From Planctomycetota bacterium (GTDB lineage Bacteria; Planctomycetota; UBA1135; UBA2386), in contig JALORC010000010.1 of assembly GCA_025459175.1 (NCBI GenBank), positions 25,415 through 89,414 of the forward strand: 64,000 nucleotides of DNA. The letters run 5' to 3'. Of this stretch, positions 21,053 to 31,584 are shown in pieces. A model generated the notes under the pieces. That model had not been told where the DNA came from and did no database searches. It worked only from the letters and a program-made list of their open reading frames with translations. The position numbers and the translations under genes were made by a program. Numbering within the stretch: the first letter of the stretch is position 1; each line of letters opens with the position of its first letter.

Positions 21053-22348
21053 ATGATCGACCTGCTCGCCCGCTGGAACCGTTGGGGCACCGCGACGCTG
21101 GCCAGCGGCCACGACCGCGACGTCGTGGCCCGCCTGGTCCCGTTCCTCGACACCAAGGACGTGATCGGCCTGGTCGGACCGCGCCGCGCCGGCAAGAGCA
21201 CGGTGCTGTACCAGCTGATGGACGCCTTGTCGGCACAGGGCGTGGCGGCCGAGCAGATGCTGCACGTGAACTTCGAGGATCCGGCCTTCGCACCGGAACT
21301 CGGCACCGAACTGCTGGACCGCATCTACACGGCATTCCGCGACGAGGTGGTCGACCAGCGCCGAGCCTTCCTTTTCTTCGACGAGATCCAGGTGGTGCCG
21401 GGTTGGGAACGCTGGGTGCGCGCGCGCAACGAGAGCGAGGACGTGAAGATCTTCGTCACCGGCTCCTCCGCGAAGCTGCTGTCGCGCGAACTCGGCACCG
21501 CGCTGACCGGGCGCCACGTGACGTTCCACGTCCACCCGCTCGCCTTCGGCGAGTTCTTGCGCTTCCGCGGCACCGCACCACCGAAGAGCAGGTTCGGCCT
21601 CGTGCCGCCAGCGGTGCAGCGCGCCCTCGTCGAGTACGTCCGTTTCGGCGGCTTCCCCGAGGTCGTGCTGGCCAAGGACGAACGGCGCAAGGAACTGCTG
21701 CTCAAGCAGTACTTCGACGACCTGATCTACCGCGACGTGGCGCTGCGGCACGAGGTCCGCGACCTGCACAGCCTGCGGGCGCTCGCCGTGCACCTGCTCA
21801 CCCAGACCGGCTGCCTCGTGTCGTTCCAACGCCTCGCCAACCTGCTCGGCATCTCCGTCGAGCAAGCGCGCCGCCATTGCAGCCACCTGCAGGAAGCGAT
21901 GCTGGTCGAACTGCTGCCGATCTGCAGCACGAAGGTCGCCGAGCGCGTGCGCAATCCGCAGAAGGTGTTCGCGATCGACACCGGTCTCCGCAACGCCGTC
22001 TGCTTCACGACCACGCCGGACCACGGGGCCCTGGCGGAGACCGTCGTGTACGGCGCGCTGCAGCGGCAGCAGCACGACGGGATCGGCTATTGGCGCAACG
22101 GTAGCGAGATCGACCTGGTGGTCCGGCGAGGCACACAGGTCACCCGGCTCGTGCAGGTCGCCTACGAGCTGGATCGCGAAGGCAAGGTGTTGGAGCGGGA
22201 GACCACCGCGCTGGCCACCGCCGGCGCACGCTTCCCGGCCGCCGAGCAGCTGCTGGTCGTACAGAACCGTATCGCGGCAGGCACAGCCAAGCGCACTGGA
22301 CCGGTGCGAGCGCTGGCGCGGTTCCTGCTCGCCGAGACGCAGGCCTGA
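21053..22348 (+). CDS. ATP-binding protein of AAA/DUF4143 type
   Basis: Walker A GPRRAGKSTVLYQL; AFLFFDEIQVVPGWERWVR; FVTGSSAKLLSRELGTALTGRHVTFHVHPLAFGEFL; C-term WRNGSEIDLVVRRG. Confidence 0.93.
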   Translation: MIDLLARWNRWGTATLASGHDRDVVARLVPFLDTKDVIGLVGPRRAGKSTVLYQLMDALSAQGVAAEQMLHVNFEDPAFAPELGTELLDRIYTAFRDEVVDQRRAFLFFDEIQVVPGWERWVRARNESEDVKIFVTGSSAKLLSRELGTALTGRHVTFHVHPLAFGEFLRFRGTAPPKSRFGLVPPAVQRALVEYVRFGGFPEVVLAKDERRKELLLKQYFDDLIYRDVALRHEVRDLHSLRALAVHLLTQTGCLVSFQRLANLLGISVEQARRHCSHLQEAMLVELLPICSTKVAERVRNPQKVFAIDTGLRNAVCFTTTPDHGALAETVVYGALQRQQHDGIGYWRNGSEIDLVVRRGTQVTRLVQVAYELDREGKVLERETTALATAGARFPAAEQLLVVQNRIAAGTAKRTGPVRALARFLLAETQA

Positions 22349-22387
22349 AGCTCCGCGGGCTCGCCTCGCCCCACCGCGTCACCGACC

Positions 22388-24190
22388 TCAGGGCGCCAGC
22401 AGCAGCCCGACCGCGTCGATCTCGACCCAACCGCCGCCGCCCTTCGTGTCGAGGCGCAACCGCACGCGCACGACCGCCGACTCCGGCACCGTGAACGTGG
22501 TCTCGAACACCCCCGTCTGGTTGGCCGGCCACGCCGTCGCATCCGGCCCGGTCCAGACGCTGCGCACCGTGCCGTCCGCCAGCGTGAGGTCGATGCCGAC
22601 CAGCTTGCCTGGATTCAGGTTCTGCACCACCCGCACGCCACGCGCGGGCGCCGGCGGGTCGAAGTCGAGTTCGAGCCACTCGGCGCCGCCGTCGGCGGTC
22701 TTCGGGCACCACGCGCGCACGTGATCGCCGTACTTCGGGACGTCCGGGGCACCAGTGGCCCGCTCGGCGCTGTAGTCGCCGCGGTCGCGGTACGACGAAC
22801 TGGCGCGCGCCGCCGACGCCCACTGCACGGCCGCCGCGGTGTCGATCGGCGCTGGCTGCGGCGGCGGCGGTTTGGCCGCGGCCTCGCAGCGCTGCAGCGC
22901 CTGCTGCCAAGGCTTGGCGAAGTAGTCGTCGGTCGCGGTCGTGGCGGCCGTGGCCCGGGTGCGCAGCACCGCGATCGCTTCGCCGAGGCGACTGTCGTCG
23001 CCAGGTGGCGGCAGCGCGTCCAGCACCGCCAGCGCCGCTTGCCGCTCGTCGCGCAGCAGCAACCACTCGGCGCGCACCAGTTCGACCCGCGGCCCGGGCG
23101 CCACCGCGGCCAGCGCCGCCTGCTCCGCCGCGATCCCCCGCAGCGACGCGGCACACGCATCGAACAGCTTGACCTGCCAAGACAGGAAGGACTGCACCCG
23201 CTGCGCGTGCTGCCGCAGCAGCCGCACCTCGGCGAGCCGGCTGCACAGCGCGGCCAGCCGCGCGTCGGGCGCCGCCGCCGCCGTTGCGTCCAGGACCTGG
23301 ATCGCGAGCGGGCCGCTGGCGAACGCACCTTCCGGCTGGTCGACGTGCAGCACCAGTTCGTGGCGCCCCGGGGCGAGCTTCGCCGTCGCGTCGCCGGGCA
23401 GCCGCAGCCACCAGGTGCCAATCCGCCCACCCGCGCGCAGGAACGTCTGCGCGGGCACGCTGGCCTGGAACGGCACGATCGGCCACTTCGCCGGCGCACC
23501 GTCCGGGCCGCGCACCGCGATGCGCACTTCGTCGGGCAACCGCTCGCGATCGAAGCCGGGCGCTTGCCAACTGTCCTCGGCGGTGAAGTCGTCGGTGGCC
23601 ACGAACTGCACGCCGACCAGCAGCGGCGCCCCGGGGGTCAGTTGGCCACCGGCCGGCGCCAACAGCACCGCGTCGGGGCGCGGGTGGCCGAGCAGCGAGA
23701 ACCACGCGACCGGCGACAGCAGTTCGCCGCGCCAACCGGGCCCGTCGTCGCAGCGATAGCGCGCCCGCAGGCCGTAGCGACCCGGTGCCAGGCGCAGATC
23801 GCCGAGCGCGTACTCGTCGAGGTGCTGCGGCAACATCAAGGGCCGGCCAGCGACGACCTGCTGCAGCCCGTAGGGCGCGTTCCAGCTCCAGTGCGCCGGC
23901 AGCACCTTGCCGTCGGCGGCGAGCAGTTCGACCTGCAGGTGACGGTGGAACGACTGTTCGGGCGAACCGAAGGCCATGCCATCGGCGGGCACGGCGTCCC
24001 CGCGCACGCCGAAACGGACCATGGCGCCGAGCCGATGGCCGACCTGCGCCTCGGTGGCCGTGGCGCGGCCGCCGCCACCGAGCAGTTCGATCTGCAGGTA
24101 GGGCTGCTGGGCCGGCGACACGCTGGCGACGAACGCGACGAACGCGGCGACGCCAGCCGCGACGACGGCACGGTGCGCGCGAGCGTTCAC
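22388..24190 (-). CDS. Hypothetical secreted protein with C-terminal discoidin-like (F5/8-type) region
   Basis: GTG start VNARAHRAVVAAGVAAFVAFVASVSPAQQ; ASSSYRDRGDYSAERATGAPDVPKYGDHVRAWCPKTADGGAEWLELDF. Confidence 0.75.
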   Translation of the reverse strand: MNARAHRAVVAAGVAAFVAFVASVSPAQQPYLQIELLGGGGRATATEAQVGHRLGAMVRFGVRGDAVPADGMAFGSPEQSFHRHLQVELLAADGKVLPAHWSWNAPYGLQQVVAGRPLMLPQHLDEYALGDLRLAPGRYGLRARYRCDDGPGWRGELLSPVAWFSLLGHPRPDAVLLAPAGGQLTPGAPLLVGVQFVATDDFTAEDSWQAPGFDRERLPDEVRIAVRGPDGAPAKWPIVPFQASVPAQTFLRAGGRIGTWWLRLPGDATAKLAPGRHELVLHVDQPEGAFASGPLAIQVLDATAAAAPDARLAALCSRLAEVRLLRQHAQRVQSFLSWQVKLFDACAASLRGIAAEQAALAAVAPGPRVELVRAEWLLLRDERQAALAVLDALPPPGDDSRLGEAIAVLRTRATAATTATDDYFAKPWQQALQRCEAAAKPPPPQPAPIDTAAAVQWASAARASSSYRDRGDYSAERATGAPDVPKYGDHVRAWCPKTADGGAEWLELDFDPPAPARGVRVVQNLNPGKLVGIDLTLADGTVRSVWTGPDATAWPANQTGVFETTFTVPESAVVRVRLRLDTKGGGGWVEIDAVGLLLAP

Positions 24191-25941
24191 TTGCGCACCG
24201 TCCAGGTCGCGACGAAGCGGGCGGTGACCCCGTCGGCATCCCATTCCTTGGTCATCGTGCCCGTCCATTCGTCGGGCCCGACCGTCGCCGTCGTGCTGCG
24301 GTCGGGCAGCTGCGCGAGCAGGCCGCCGACCTGCTCCACATCCCAGCGCTCCGTCGTCGGCACGCGCTCGAGGCCGATGCGCGGCCGATAGACCTCCTGC
24401 CGGCGGTAGCTCGCGTTGTCGCGCATCGGCCCGATCCAATCCACGAACGGCAGCGCCCCGGTCCACTGCTTCGCCGCGACGTCGAAGCGCAGGTCGAAGC
24501 CGGTCGCGTCGATCAGGTCGCTCCCGCGCGCGCTGCCGTCGGTGTCGGCACCGCGGGTGCCGTATTCACCGGGCCCGCTCTCGTCCCACTTCGTCTGCTG
24601 GTCGGCCTTGAAGGTCGCGCGCATCAGGTCGGGCAAGCGCGTGTCGCGAACCTGCAGCACGGAACGGTCGCCCTCGCGGCTCTCGGTGAGGCGGCCGACG
24701 AAGCTGCCGTCGACCTTGGCGAACCACAGCGCCGACTGGGTTCGGGTCTCGACGATCTGCGTGGCCGGCGCCTTGCTGCGTTCGGTGCGGTCGATGTAGA
24801 CCGACAGATAGCACTTCAGGTCGACCGTGACCTCGCCGGCGTCGAGCAGTCGGATCGGCAACTCGTAGAGCACCTGCCGCGCGCCCTCCTGCACCACCGC
24901 GCCGAGCCGATGCACCCGTTCGGCGGGCATGCGCTTGGGTGCCTGGTAGGTCGCCTTGGTCGAAAGCGCCGCCCCGGTCGGCCCGCGGATCGTGCCGACC
25001 GTGGCGTTGCCGCCGGGAATGCCGTCGACGGTCCACTGCACGATGCGGGCGCTGCCGCGCCGCGTCTGCCGGACAGCGTCCCGAACGGCGCGCTTGCCGA
25101 TGAGGTCGGCGAGCCTCGCCGCCTCGCGCTGCTGACCACGCGGACTCAGGCTGAGCGCCGGCGGGCTCGGCGCCGACGGCGTCGGGTCGCTGCCGGCGAC
25201 GGCGCCAGGACCGGCGGGCTGCGCCGGCGCCGGGCTCGGTGCTCGGGTCGGCCGCAGCGGCGTCCATGGCGGCGGCTCGTTGGCCTCGAGGAAGACGTTC
25301 ATCGTCTGGTCGAGCGAGATCGAGGTGCGGCCGACCAGCAGCCGGAACAACGCGCCCTGGCTGAGCTGCACGCGGGTCGGCCGGCCGCGTTCGCCGACCT
25401 GCACCTGCTTGCCGCCGCCCGGGGCCGGCTGCGGCGTCACGTCGCGCCATTCCCCGTTGCCGTCCTCGATGGTGACCACCGGCTCGGGCGGCGGCGTGTC
25501 GCTGCGCGCTGGCGGCTCCCCCGCCGGCGGCGCCGGCCGCACCACGCGCACCGGATACCAGCGGATCACCACCGGGCCACTGGGGCCGACGACGACCGCA
25601 TCGAGCACCCCGGCGTCGGCCCCACCTGCGTCGCCTGGCCGGCTCAGCAGCTCCGCCGGCGACGGCTGGCGTTCGGGATCCGGCGCCCACTCGACCTCGA
25701 GCGAACCGTCGTCGGTGCGCAAGGCGCCGCCTTCGGCGCCGATCGAGCCAGCGGCCACACCGAACGGTGCCGTCGCGCCGGGCTCGTCGTTCGCCGGGGC
25801 AGCGGCTGGCGCGGGCGCGGGCGGTTGTTGGGCCAGCAGCGCCGCGGCCGCGGTCGACCAGCAGCAAAGGTGCAGCGCCAGCGCAGCCGCACGAACGCGG
25901 AAACCCGTCGGCATCCGGAGGAGGACCATGTCAGCCACCAT
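24187..25941 (-). CDS. Hypothetical secreted protein, operon partner of the 22388-24190 gene
   Basis: GTGA overlap with downstream gene; signal-like AAALALHLCCWSTAAAALLAQQ; start uncertain (25941 or 25929). Confidence 0.7.
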   Translation of the reverse strand: MVADMVLLRMPTGFRVRAAALALHLCCWSTAAAALLAQQPPAPAPAAAPANDEPGATAPFGVAAGSIGAEGGALRTDDGSLEVEWAPDPERQPSPAELLSRPGDAGGADAGVLDAVVVGPSGPVVIRWYPVRVVRPAPPAGEPPARSDTPPPEPVVTIEDGNGEWRDVTPQPAPGGGKQVQVGERGRPTRVQLSQGALFRLLVGRTSISLDQTMNVFLEANEPPPWTPLRPTRAPSPAPAQPAGPGAVAGSDPTPSAPSPPALSLSPRGQQREAARLADLIGKRAVRDAVRQTRRGSARIVQWTVDGIPGGNATVGTIRGPTGAALSTKATYQAPKRMPAERVHRLGAVVQEGARQVLYELPIRLLDAGEVTVDLKCYLSVYIDRTERSKAPATQIVETRTQSALWFAKVDGSFVGRLTESREGDRSVLQVRDTRLPDLMRATFKADQQTKWDESGPGEYGTRGADTDGSARGSDLIDATGFDLRFDVAAKQWTGALPFVDWIGPMRDNASYRRQEVYRPRIGLERVPTTERWDVEQVGGLLAQLPDRSTTATVGPDEWTGTMTKEWDADGVTARFVATWTVRK

Positions 25942-26077
25942 CAGCGGCGGCCGGCCCGAATCAACACTGCGCCGCCTGCCAGCGCCGCGGGCTCGTGTGC
26001 CGTGAGACTCGCCTGCGGACCGCGCCCGCTGCCCGACAGCCAGCTGGACCGCGCGCCGTTCGTCGCATGGGCGGTTC

Positions 26078-26160
26078 ATGCTGCGGTTCCGGGCCACCCG
26101 GAACCCACCCCGGCCATCCAGCCCCCTGCGCATTCCCCCGTCCATCAGGTCGCAACAGCC
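26078..26160 (-). repeat. Dispersed repeat R1 copy
   Basis: Complement contains gatgcgcagggggctggatggccggggtgggttccgggtggcccggaaccgcagcatgaac. Confidence 0.7.
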
Positions 26161-26530
26161 CGTTTGGAGCCCGTTCCCGCCAGTTTCGAGCCATGCGGGC
26201 ACAACTCTCCCCGCTGCGACCTCCCCGAGGTCACGGCACCGCGATCACCATCACTCCGCGACAACCTCGTCGACGTCGGCGACCCCGCCTCCCGCCGGCG
26301 GCGCCCGGCACCCCGCCAGCTCCAGCACCACTGACGACAGCCACATCGCCCCCAGCACCCGCGCGATGGACGCCGGATCATGGATCGCGGCCAGCAGCCG
26401 GCGGATTCCCGAGCACTTCGGGCAGACCAACACCTCGATACCAATCGCCCGCGGCAGCAACTCCGCCCAGGGATACCGGCGGCGGCGACGTTCTTGACCA
26501 CCTCGGCGACCGATGCCGCAGCCACGTCCT
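26150..26530 (-). mobile_element. Relic B: IS91-family transposase C-terminus plus downstream end
   Basis: Minus-strand YPWAELLPRAIGIEVLVCPKCSGIRRLLAAIHDPASIARVLGAM; downstream caccatcactccgcgac shared with relics C and D. Confidence 0.75.
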
Positions 26531-26662
26531 GCTCCGCTGGACCTCAGACCGCCAGCATTCGCGATCCCGCGCTCGGAGGCCACAGACTGCTCACGCAGCT
26601 GTCGGACAATTACATCTATTGTACCGCACGGCCTACCGGGCGCTTACGTTGAGAAGTCCGGA

Positions 26663-27955
26663 CTAGCCACGCTTCTTCTGGCACGACGCCTCGGCCAGCT
26701 TCTTGGCGGGATCGAACCCCTTGCTGAACCGATCCACGTGGCAGCGACGGCAGTCCTCGACGGGCCTGGTGCCGATGCGCACACCCTGGTCGACGTGCTC
26801 CCTTCCCGGACCGTGACACGACTCGCACCCCACGTTGTGAAGATCCCTCCGAGTCAGGTCGGGTAAGCGCACTACACCATCCTGATCGAGCGAGACATCT
26901 CCAGTCACATGGCACACGACACAGTCTGCTCGCTCGTGCTTTCCGACCTTCTGAAGCGCCTCAAACGCAACCGCGTGCTTCGTCTCCACCCACGACTTAT
27001 AGGACGCTTCGTGACACTTCTTGCACGTCTCGCTGCCTACGAATCTCCGGCTCTCTTCGTCTGACACCCCGACCTCGCAAGTCGCGACGAGCTGACGAAG
27101 TGTGTCTGCCAGGGGCACTTCATCGGTCTTGTGAACGTCCTCAAAGCGAGCAGAGCACCACCCCTCTTGCTTGCTCATGTCGATGCTGAGGCGCAGGACC
27201 TGATTCCCTTCGCCTCGAGGTCGAAAAACATATCCCATTCCATATCGGGCCACACCAAGCTCCACAGAGTTGTGACAGTTTGGCTCCACCATCACGTAGC
27301 GATAATCGGTCGCCAGCAGTTGCCTCAAGAGCTTGGTTCGTCCCCCGGGATCACTGTGGACGAACATCACAGGTAGGCCCCCTGCATCAACCGCTTCGGT
27401 GGCGAAACGCAGGACGGCGCTCGCATCACACGACTTCCCGGGCGCAGGCACCTCCTCCACGATGAATGACGTGATCCACAGTCCGTTCGACACAGACCGA
27501 GCTCTCATGCTCTCGCCTTCAACGCTGCCGGAAACAAGCGGCAACCCCTCGGCGAGAAGCGTGGTCGCTTGCCTTGCCTCGGCGGGACCGAGACAGACAC
27601 AGTCAACCCTCATTGCCTTCCAAGCCTCGACCAGAACCCGCGTAGTCAAGGAGGCCAGGGGCCCACCCTCCACCGCGTTCCCGCCGTCGACGAGAACAAA
27701 AGCTTCGCGCCCGTCGCTATTCGCCCGCTCTCGCTGGACCAGTGCGACGACGCCATCGATCCCTCCGGCAACGTTGCCACCGCAGCCGCAGGGTTCGATA
27801 TTGCCGTTCAGGGATGGCAACGCCAGAATCGTTCCTCGCGGCGGCGATGTCGGCCGCGCTTGCCGATCGCATGCCAAGAACGACACACTCAGAGCGAGAG
27901 CTGTGATTGCGACGTGAGTCACTCGCTTCGAGTACGGGATTGACTTGGAAGCCAT
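26663..27955 (-). CDS. Tetra-haem cytochrome c (c554-like) lipoprotein with N-terminal metallophosphoesterase/UshA-like module
   Basis: Lipobox SFLAC; LNGNIEPCGCGGNVAGG; four CxxCH: CKKCH, CVVCH, CESCH, CRRCH. Confidence 0.8.
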   Translation of the reverse strand: MASKSIPYSKRVTHVAITALALSVSFLACDRQARPTSPPRGTILALPSLNGNIEPCGCGGNVAGGIDGVVALVQRERANSDGREAFVLVDGGNAVEGGPLASLTTRVLVEAWKAMRVDCVCLGPAEARQATTLLAEGLPLVSGSVEGESMRARSVSNGLWITSFIVEEVPAPGKSCDASAVLRFATEAVDAGGLPVMFVHSDPGGRTKLLRQLLATDYRYVMVEPNCHNSVELGVARYGMGYVFRPRGEGNQVLRLSIDMSKQEGWCSARFEDVHKTDEVPLADTLRQLVATCEVGVSDEESRRFVGSETCKKCHEASYKSWVETKHAVAFEALQKVGKHERADCVVCHVTGDVSLDQDGVVRLPDLTRRDLHNVGCESCHGPGREHVDQGVRIGTRPVEDCRRCHVDRFSKGFDPAKKLAEASCQKKRG

Positions 27956-27986
27956 GCACGTGCACCTTCAGGTGAGTATGATCGGT

Positions 27987-29387
27987 CTATCGCTGTTTCC
28001 ACGAGGCCAGCGCCGTGGAAGCGGCCTTGGCAATCGACTTGTTGGCGTCCTTGGACAGTTCGCTCAGCAGCGAGGACAACTCGGGAACCCGCACGTATTG
28101 GAGCTGCTCCAGCACGTCACGACGCAGCAGGTCTTCATCTCGTGAGTTGCTCCATACTCGGAGGGCAGTCTCGAGATATGGCGCTGCGACGTAAGACTGT
28201 TCGGGATGACGCCGGAGGGATGTCATCAAGCCGCACAAGTAGTCCGATGTTCGCGTTACTTCCATGGGATCGGATGTCGGCATGCCTCGCGGCAGGTACT
28301 CGGTGAACCTCTGGGGGTCGAGGCAATAGCCAAGGTTAACCAGAGCAGTGGACTCAACCAGGGCACTCTTCGATCGTTTGACAAGACGAACGAGGGCCTC
28401 CCCCGCGCCGGGGGATTCGCCGCAGCCGCCCACAGCCACTGCACAACCCACCGCCGACCCCGCCGGCATATCGACCCCTTCGAGGGCAGCGATCGCAGCC
28501 GTGCGAAGCGACGCCTGCTTGTCGCGCTCTAACGAAGCCCCGTCTTGGAGGATCATCCGCGCGGCCGCGCCGATGTTCGTGGCGGCAGTCGCATCTCCCT
28601 CGTCCCCATCCAGAGTGAGGGCCGCGATGCCTAACAAACTGCCCACGGTGACGAATGGCGACTCCATGCTCTTGAGCAAGAATACACTCGCCAAGTCCCC
28701 GATCGCCAGGCTGTCCGCCTTGGCGATCGGGGTCATCAGCTGCACGACCAACTGATAATCAGCATAGGTTCCAGTTTGGAGGAGCCGCTCGATCTCGGAA
28801 ACCCGACGAGCCCGGTCCATGGCAACGAACTCCGCGATCCGGGCCTCCCACGCTCGCTGTTGCTCAGCGCTTCGCGGCCACAGGGCCATGCCCTCTTGCA
28901 CCTTGGCGTGGACCGGCGTCGCCGGCGGCATGTTCTTGTAGACGCCAGCAGAGGCAATACACAGATCGCTTGGTGATTCGTTCTCAGTGAAACATTGCAA
29001 CACCAGGGTGCTGTTTTTCAGTTGGTGGTGACCATCGCTATTGTCAACAGCAAGGCTTTCGAGAATGGCCAGCGAACAATCGTCGTGGGAGGCCACTCCG
29101 GAAGAACGGATGCCCGCCAGTCCAAGATAGCCCTGCATGCCTCCGTTCGGGCCAAACAGAAGTTCGGCGACCGATTTGGTCAGGATTTCTGGACGCTGTG
29201 GCGGCGAAGCTGTCGACACAGAGGTTCGGACCGCAGTCTCGGGGTTGGCCTTCGCCGATCGAACGGCTGGGGAAGATCCGCCTTCGCCTGCTACACGAGG
29301 GGGCGCGCTATCCGGGGAGTAGAGGAATGCGGCGAGACCCACGGCAAGAGTACCGGCGAGAATCCAGGGAAGTCTTCGAGATGCCAT
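27987..29387 (-). CDS. Hypothetical membrane-anchored, helical/HEAT-like protein
   Basis: N-terminal TM MASRRLPWILAGTLAVGLAAFLY; repetitive helical content. Confidence 0.6.
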   Translation of the reverse strand: MASRRLPWILAGTLAVGLAAFLYSPDSAPPRVAGEGGSSPAVRSAKANPETAVRTSVSTASPPQRPEILTKSVAELLFGPNGGMQGYLGLAGIRSSGVASHDDCSLAILESLAVDNSDGHHQLKNSTLVLQCFTENESPSDLCIASAGVYKNMPPATPVHAKVQEGMALWPRSAEQQRAWEARIAEFVAMDRARRVSEIERLLQTGTYADYQLVVQLMTPIAKADSLAIGDLASVFLLKSMESPFVTVGSLLGIAALTLDGDEGDATAATNIGAAARMILQDGASLERDKQASLRTAAIAALEGVDMPAGSAVGCAVAVGGCGESPGAGEALVRLVKRSKSALVESTALVNLGYCLDPQRFTEYLPRGMPTSDPMEVTRTSDYLCGLMTSLRRHPEQSYVAAPYLETALRVWSNSRDEDLLRRDVLEQLQYVRVPELSSLLSELSKDANKSIAKAASTALASWKQR

Positions 29388-29531
29388 GCGAGTCAGCCTC
29401 AAGGATCGGACAAACGAGCCACCTGACATCGAACACATGCGAGCATGCGAGGTCCGCTACCACGACACGATAACCGGCACGTACCGCCGACGATACTCGG
29501 GCGGCGGTACGGGCCGAGAACGCGTCAGGGA

Positions 29532-29984
29532 CTAGTATTCCTCCGGCACGCCACATCCGTTGGGCCAGCAATCCACCGTCACATACACCTTCTTTTTTGC
29601 GCCAATGTAGCTCTTCGCCCCAGCGATGCACTCCGTCACACCATCTCTGTTGGTGTCAACACACGAGTAGGTGATCGTGTAGGCCCTCTGCTCTTGCAAG
29701 ACGCAGCACAACATCTCCGTCGAGTCCCTGCACGACGATGATGTCGGCGGGTTGTATGTCGTGACTTGGCCACAGGAATCGCCATTACCACACTGCCTAC
29801 TGGTCCCGGACGTGGAGAAGCCCCCGCCGACGTGCACCGCCTCCTTTTTCGGGCAATCGAATGCCTGAGGAGCAGCGACAGGAATGGCGCGACTCATCGA
29901 ATCGATCGCCAGCTCGGAGGGAGCGAGACGGTTTTGGGCAATCACAGAAAGCGAGCCAACTAAGATCGCGATTTTGAAGAGCAC
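29532..29984 (-). CDS. Small secreted Cys-rich protein
   Basis: Signal peptide MLFKIAILVGSLSVIAQ; eight Cys in the mature part (DCPKK, RQCGNGDSCG, SSCRDSTEMLCCVL, YSCVDTN, TECIAG, VDCWPNGCG region). Confidence 0.6.
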   Translation of the reverse strand: MLFKIAILVGSLSVIAQNRLAPSELAIDSMSRAIPVAAPQAFDCPKKEAVHVGGGFSTSGTSRQCGNGDSCGQVTTYNPPTSSSCRDSTEMLCCVLQEQRAYTITYSCVDTNRDGVTECIAGAKSYIGAKKKVYVTVDCWPNGCGVPEEY

Positions 29985-30263
29985 AAGTAACTCCTTCGTG
30001 TTGAAGAAAGTAACTTATAGCAAAATTACCCCCAGTCGTCAAGCGCCGGCCCGGACACGGCAGCGGACCTGGTTCCGTTGGGCAAGAAGCGGCGTCTCGT
30101 CCAGACAACTCGGCCGGCGCACTTTCTGCCCGTGTTCCTGACTCCTCGGATCCACGCGAAACACCTCGTTCCTCGCCACGGCACAGCCCCCTAACCCGGC
30201 TGAACACGAACGGCGACCATCTCACCCGCCGAGATCCCCCAGATCGCTGCCATGGAGTCGGCA

Positions 30264-31358
30264 TCAGCTTGCCTCGTCGGCCCTAATTGCCAAACTACTC
30301 TCGACATCCAGCACAACGCCGCACTGCGAGAAGACCAAGGCGAATCCTCGCGTGCGTCCCCCGATGTGACCAACGATGGGGCTGGCCGCATCGCGAGGAA
30401 TGCAACACGACCAGGGGTCTTCACTCATCGCCGCTAGCCAGGCATGGTCAATGTCGCGCGGCAGAACGACCAACGCTTCCTCGATTCGGCCCGCGCGAAC
30501 GAGTCTTGCCAAGCAACGAACAGCCTCTTCTGGGCTCGTCGCATCGACGACGAGAACCCTGCCACGCGCCTTCTTGACTAGGTCTTTCAACCCGTCGACC
30601 TGAACTGAGGCAGGGCACTTCACCTTGCCGACTAGCACGTCGACGTTTCCTAGGATGCGAACGCACTCAGCCACCAGGTTGGCAGGCAACGGCGTGGCAC
30701 TCTCAACTCGGCGCGACCTGGGCCGAGGTGACCGACGTGCCGTAGCTGCTGCGGAAACCCAACGCAGTGCTCCTGCCTCCTTGGGGATCTCCTTCTTCTC
30801 GGACTTGGCGCGCAGATACCCCGTGAACACGTCCTCAGGTATGCGAGCGAGGGCCTTGTAGCGCCGCCTCCGATCCTTGTCGATCGCAGCCTGCGTCCCG
30901 CTGCCGAGCAAGTTCGCAGTGTGCGATCTTGATCGATCTCCGCCGTGGATAGAGCTTTGCAGCAAAGCGTGCCCGAGCCTGCGCTTCCCGCTGAGCTGGA
31001 AGGAGGCGATGCGGATGGCCTCTTCGATCAGGAACCCGAACCTCGCACTCGCCTCCTCCAGCACGGCCATCATCCGGTCAAAGTCTGCCAGCTGCTCGAT
31101 GGTCGTGGATCGCTCCAAAGCCATCTGAAGGTCGGCAGCGGACGGGATCACCAGGCCGGCAGGCCCGGCGCCTTGGCCCCCGGCAGCCATCTGTCCCGGA
31201 ACCAGCAGGCCGCCCAACTCCGCCTCCGACCCAGAAGCGCCACCATGCTGCGCGAGCGGCTGCCGCTGGACGGCGCGATCGACCAGCTTCTTGGCCTGTT
31301 CCGATACCGCGGGTGACGCCTGTGGCTCTTGATGCATGAGTTGACCCGGTTGCTGCAT
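30264..31358 (-). CDS. Phage/methylase-neighbour-like protein; possible degenerate DNA adenine methyltransferase
   Basis: Start MQQPGQLMHQ; GGDRSRSHTANLLGSGTQAAIDKDRRRRYKALARIPEDVFTGYLRAKSEKKEIP resembles helical modules found beside ParB/methylase genes; divergent from the methylase pseudogene. Confidence 0.6.
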   Translation of the reverse strand: MQQPGQLMHQEPQASPAVSEQAKKLVDRAVQRQPLAQHGGASGSEAELGGLLVPGQMAAGGQGAGPAGLVIPSAADLQMALERSTTIEQLADFDRMMAVLEEASARFGFLIEEAIRIASFQLSGKRRLGHALLQSSIHGGDRSRSHTANLLGSGTQAAIDKDRRRRYKALARIPEDVFTGYLRAKSEKKEIPKEAGALRWVSAAATARRSPRPRSRRVESATPLPANLVAECVRILGNVDVLVGKVKCPASVQVDGLKDLVKKARGRVLVVDATSPEEAVRCLARLVRAGRIEEALVVLPRDIDHAWLAAMSEDPWSCCIPRDAASPIVGHIGGRTRGFALVFSQCGVVLDVESSLAIRADEAS

Positions 31359-31584
31359 GCTCAAACAACCGCTTCGCGGGATCCTTAGCTGCGATACATA
31401 TAGGTTACACTCTGAGCCTGTTCTGGTTGTAGACCGACTCCTCCGCCGGAAATCGGTCAGGCAAACAACCATGTAAGAGTGCGGAAATCGTGACGGCGAG
31501 CCCCGGATGCGATAGTCTCCGCCACGTCGAGCCACCCGTCCAAGCACCACCTCCAAGCGGCTCCCAACGTCCCGAGGTGCTGAC

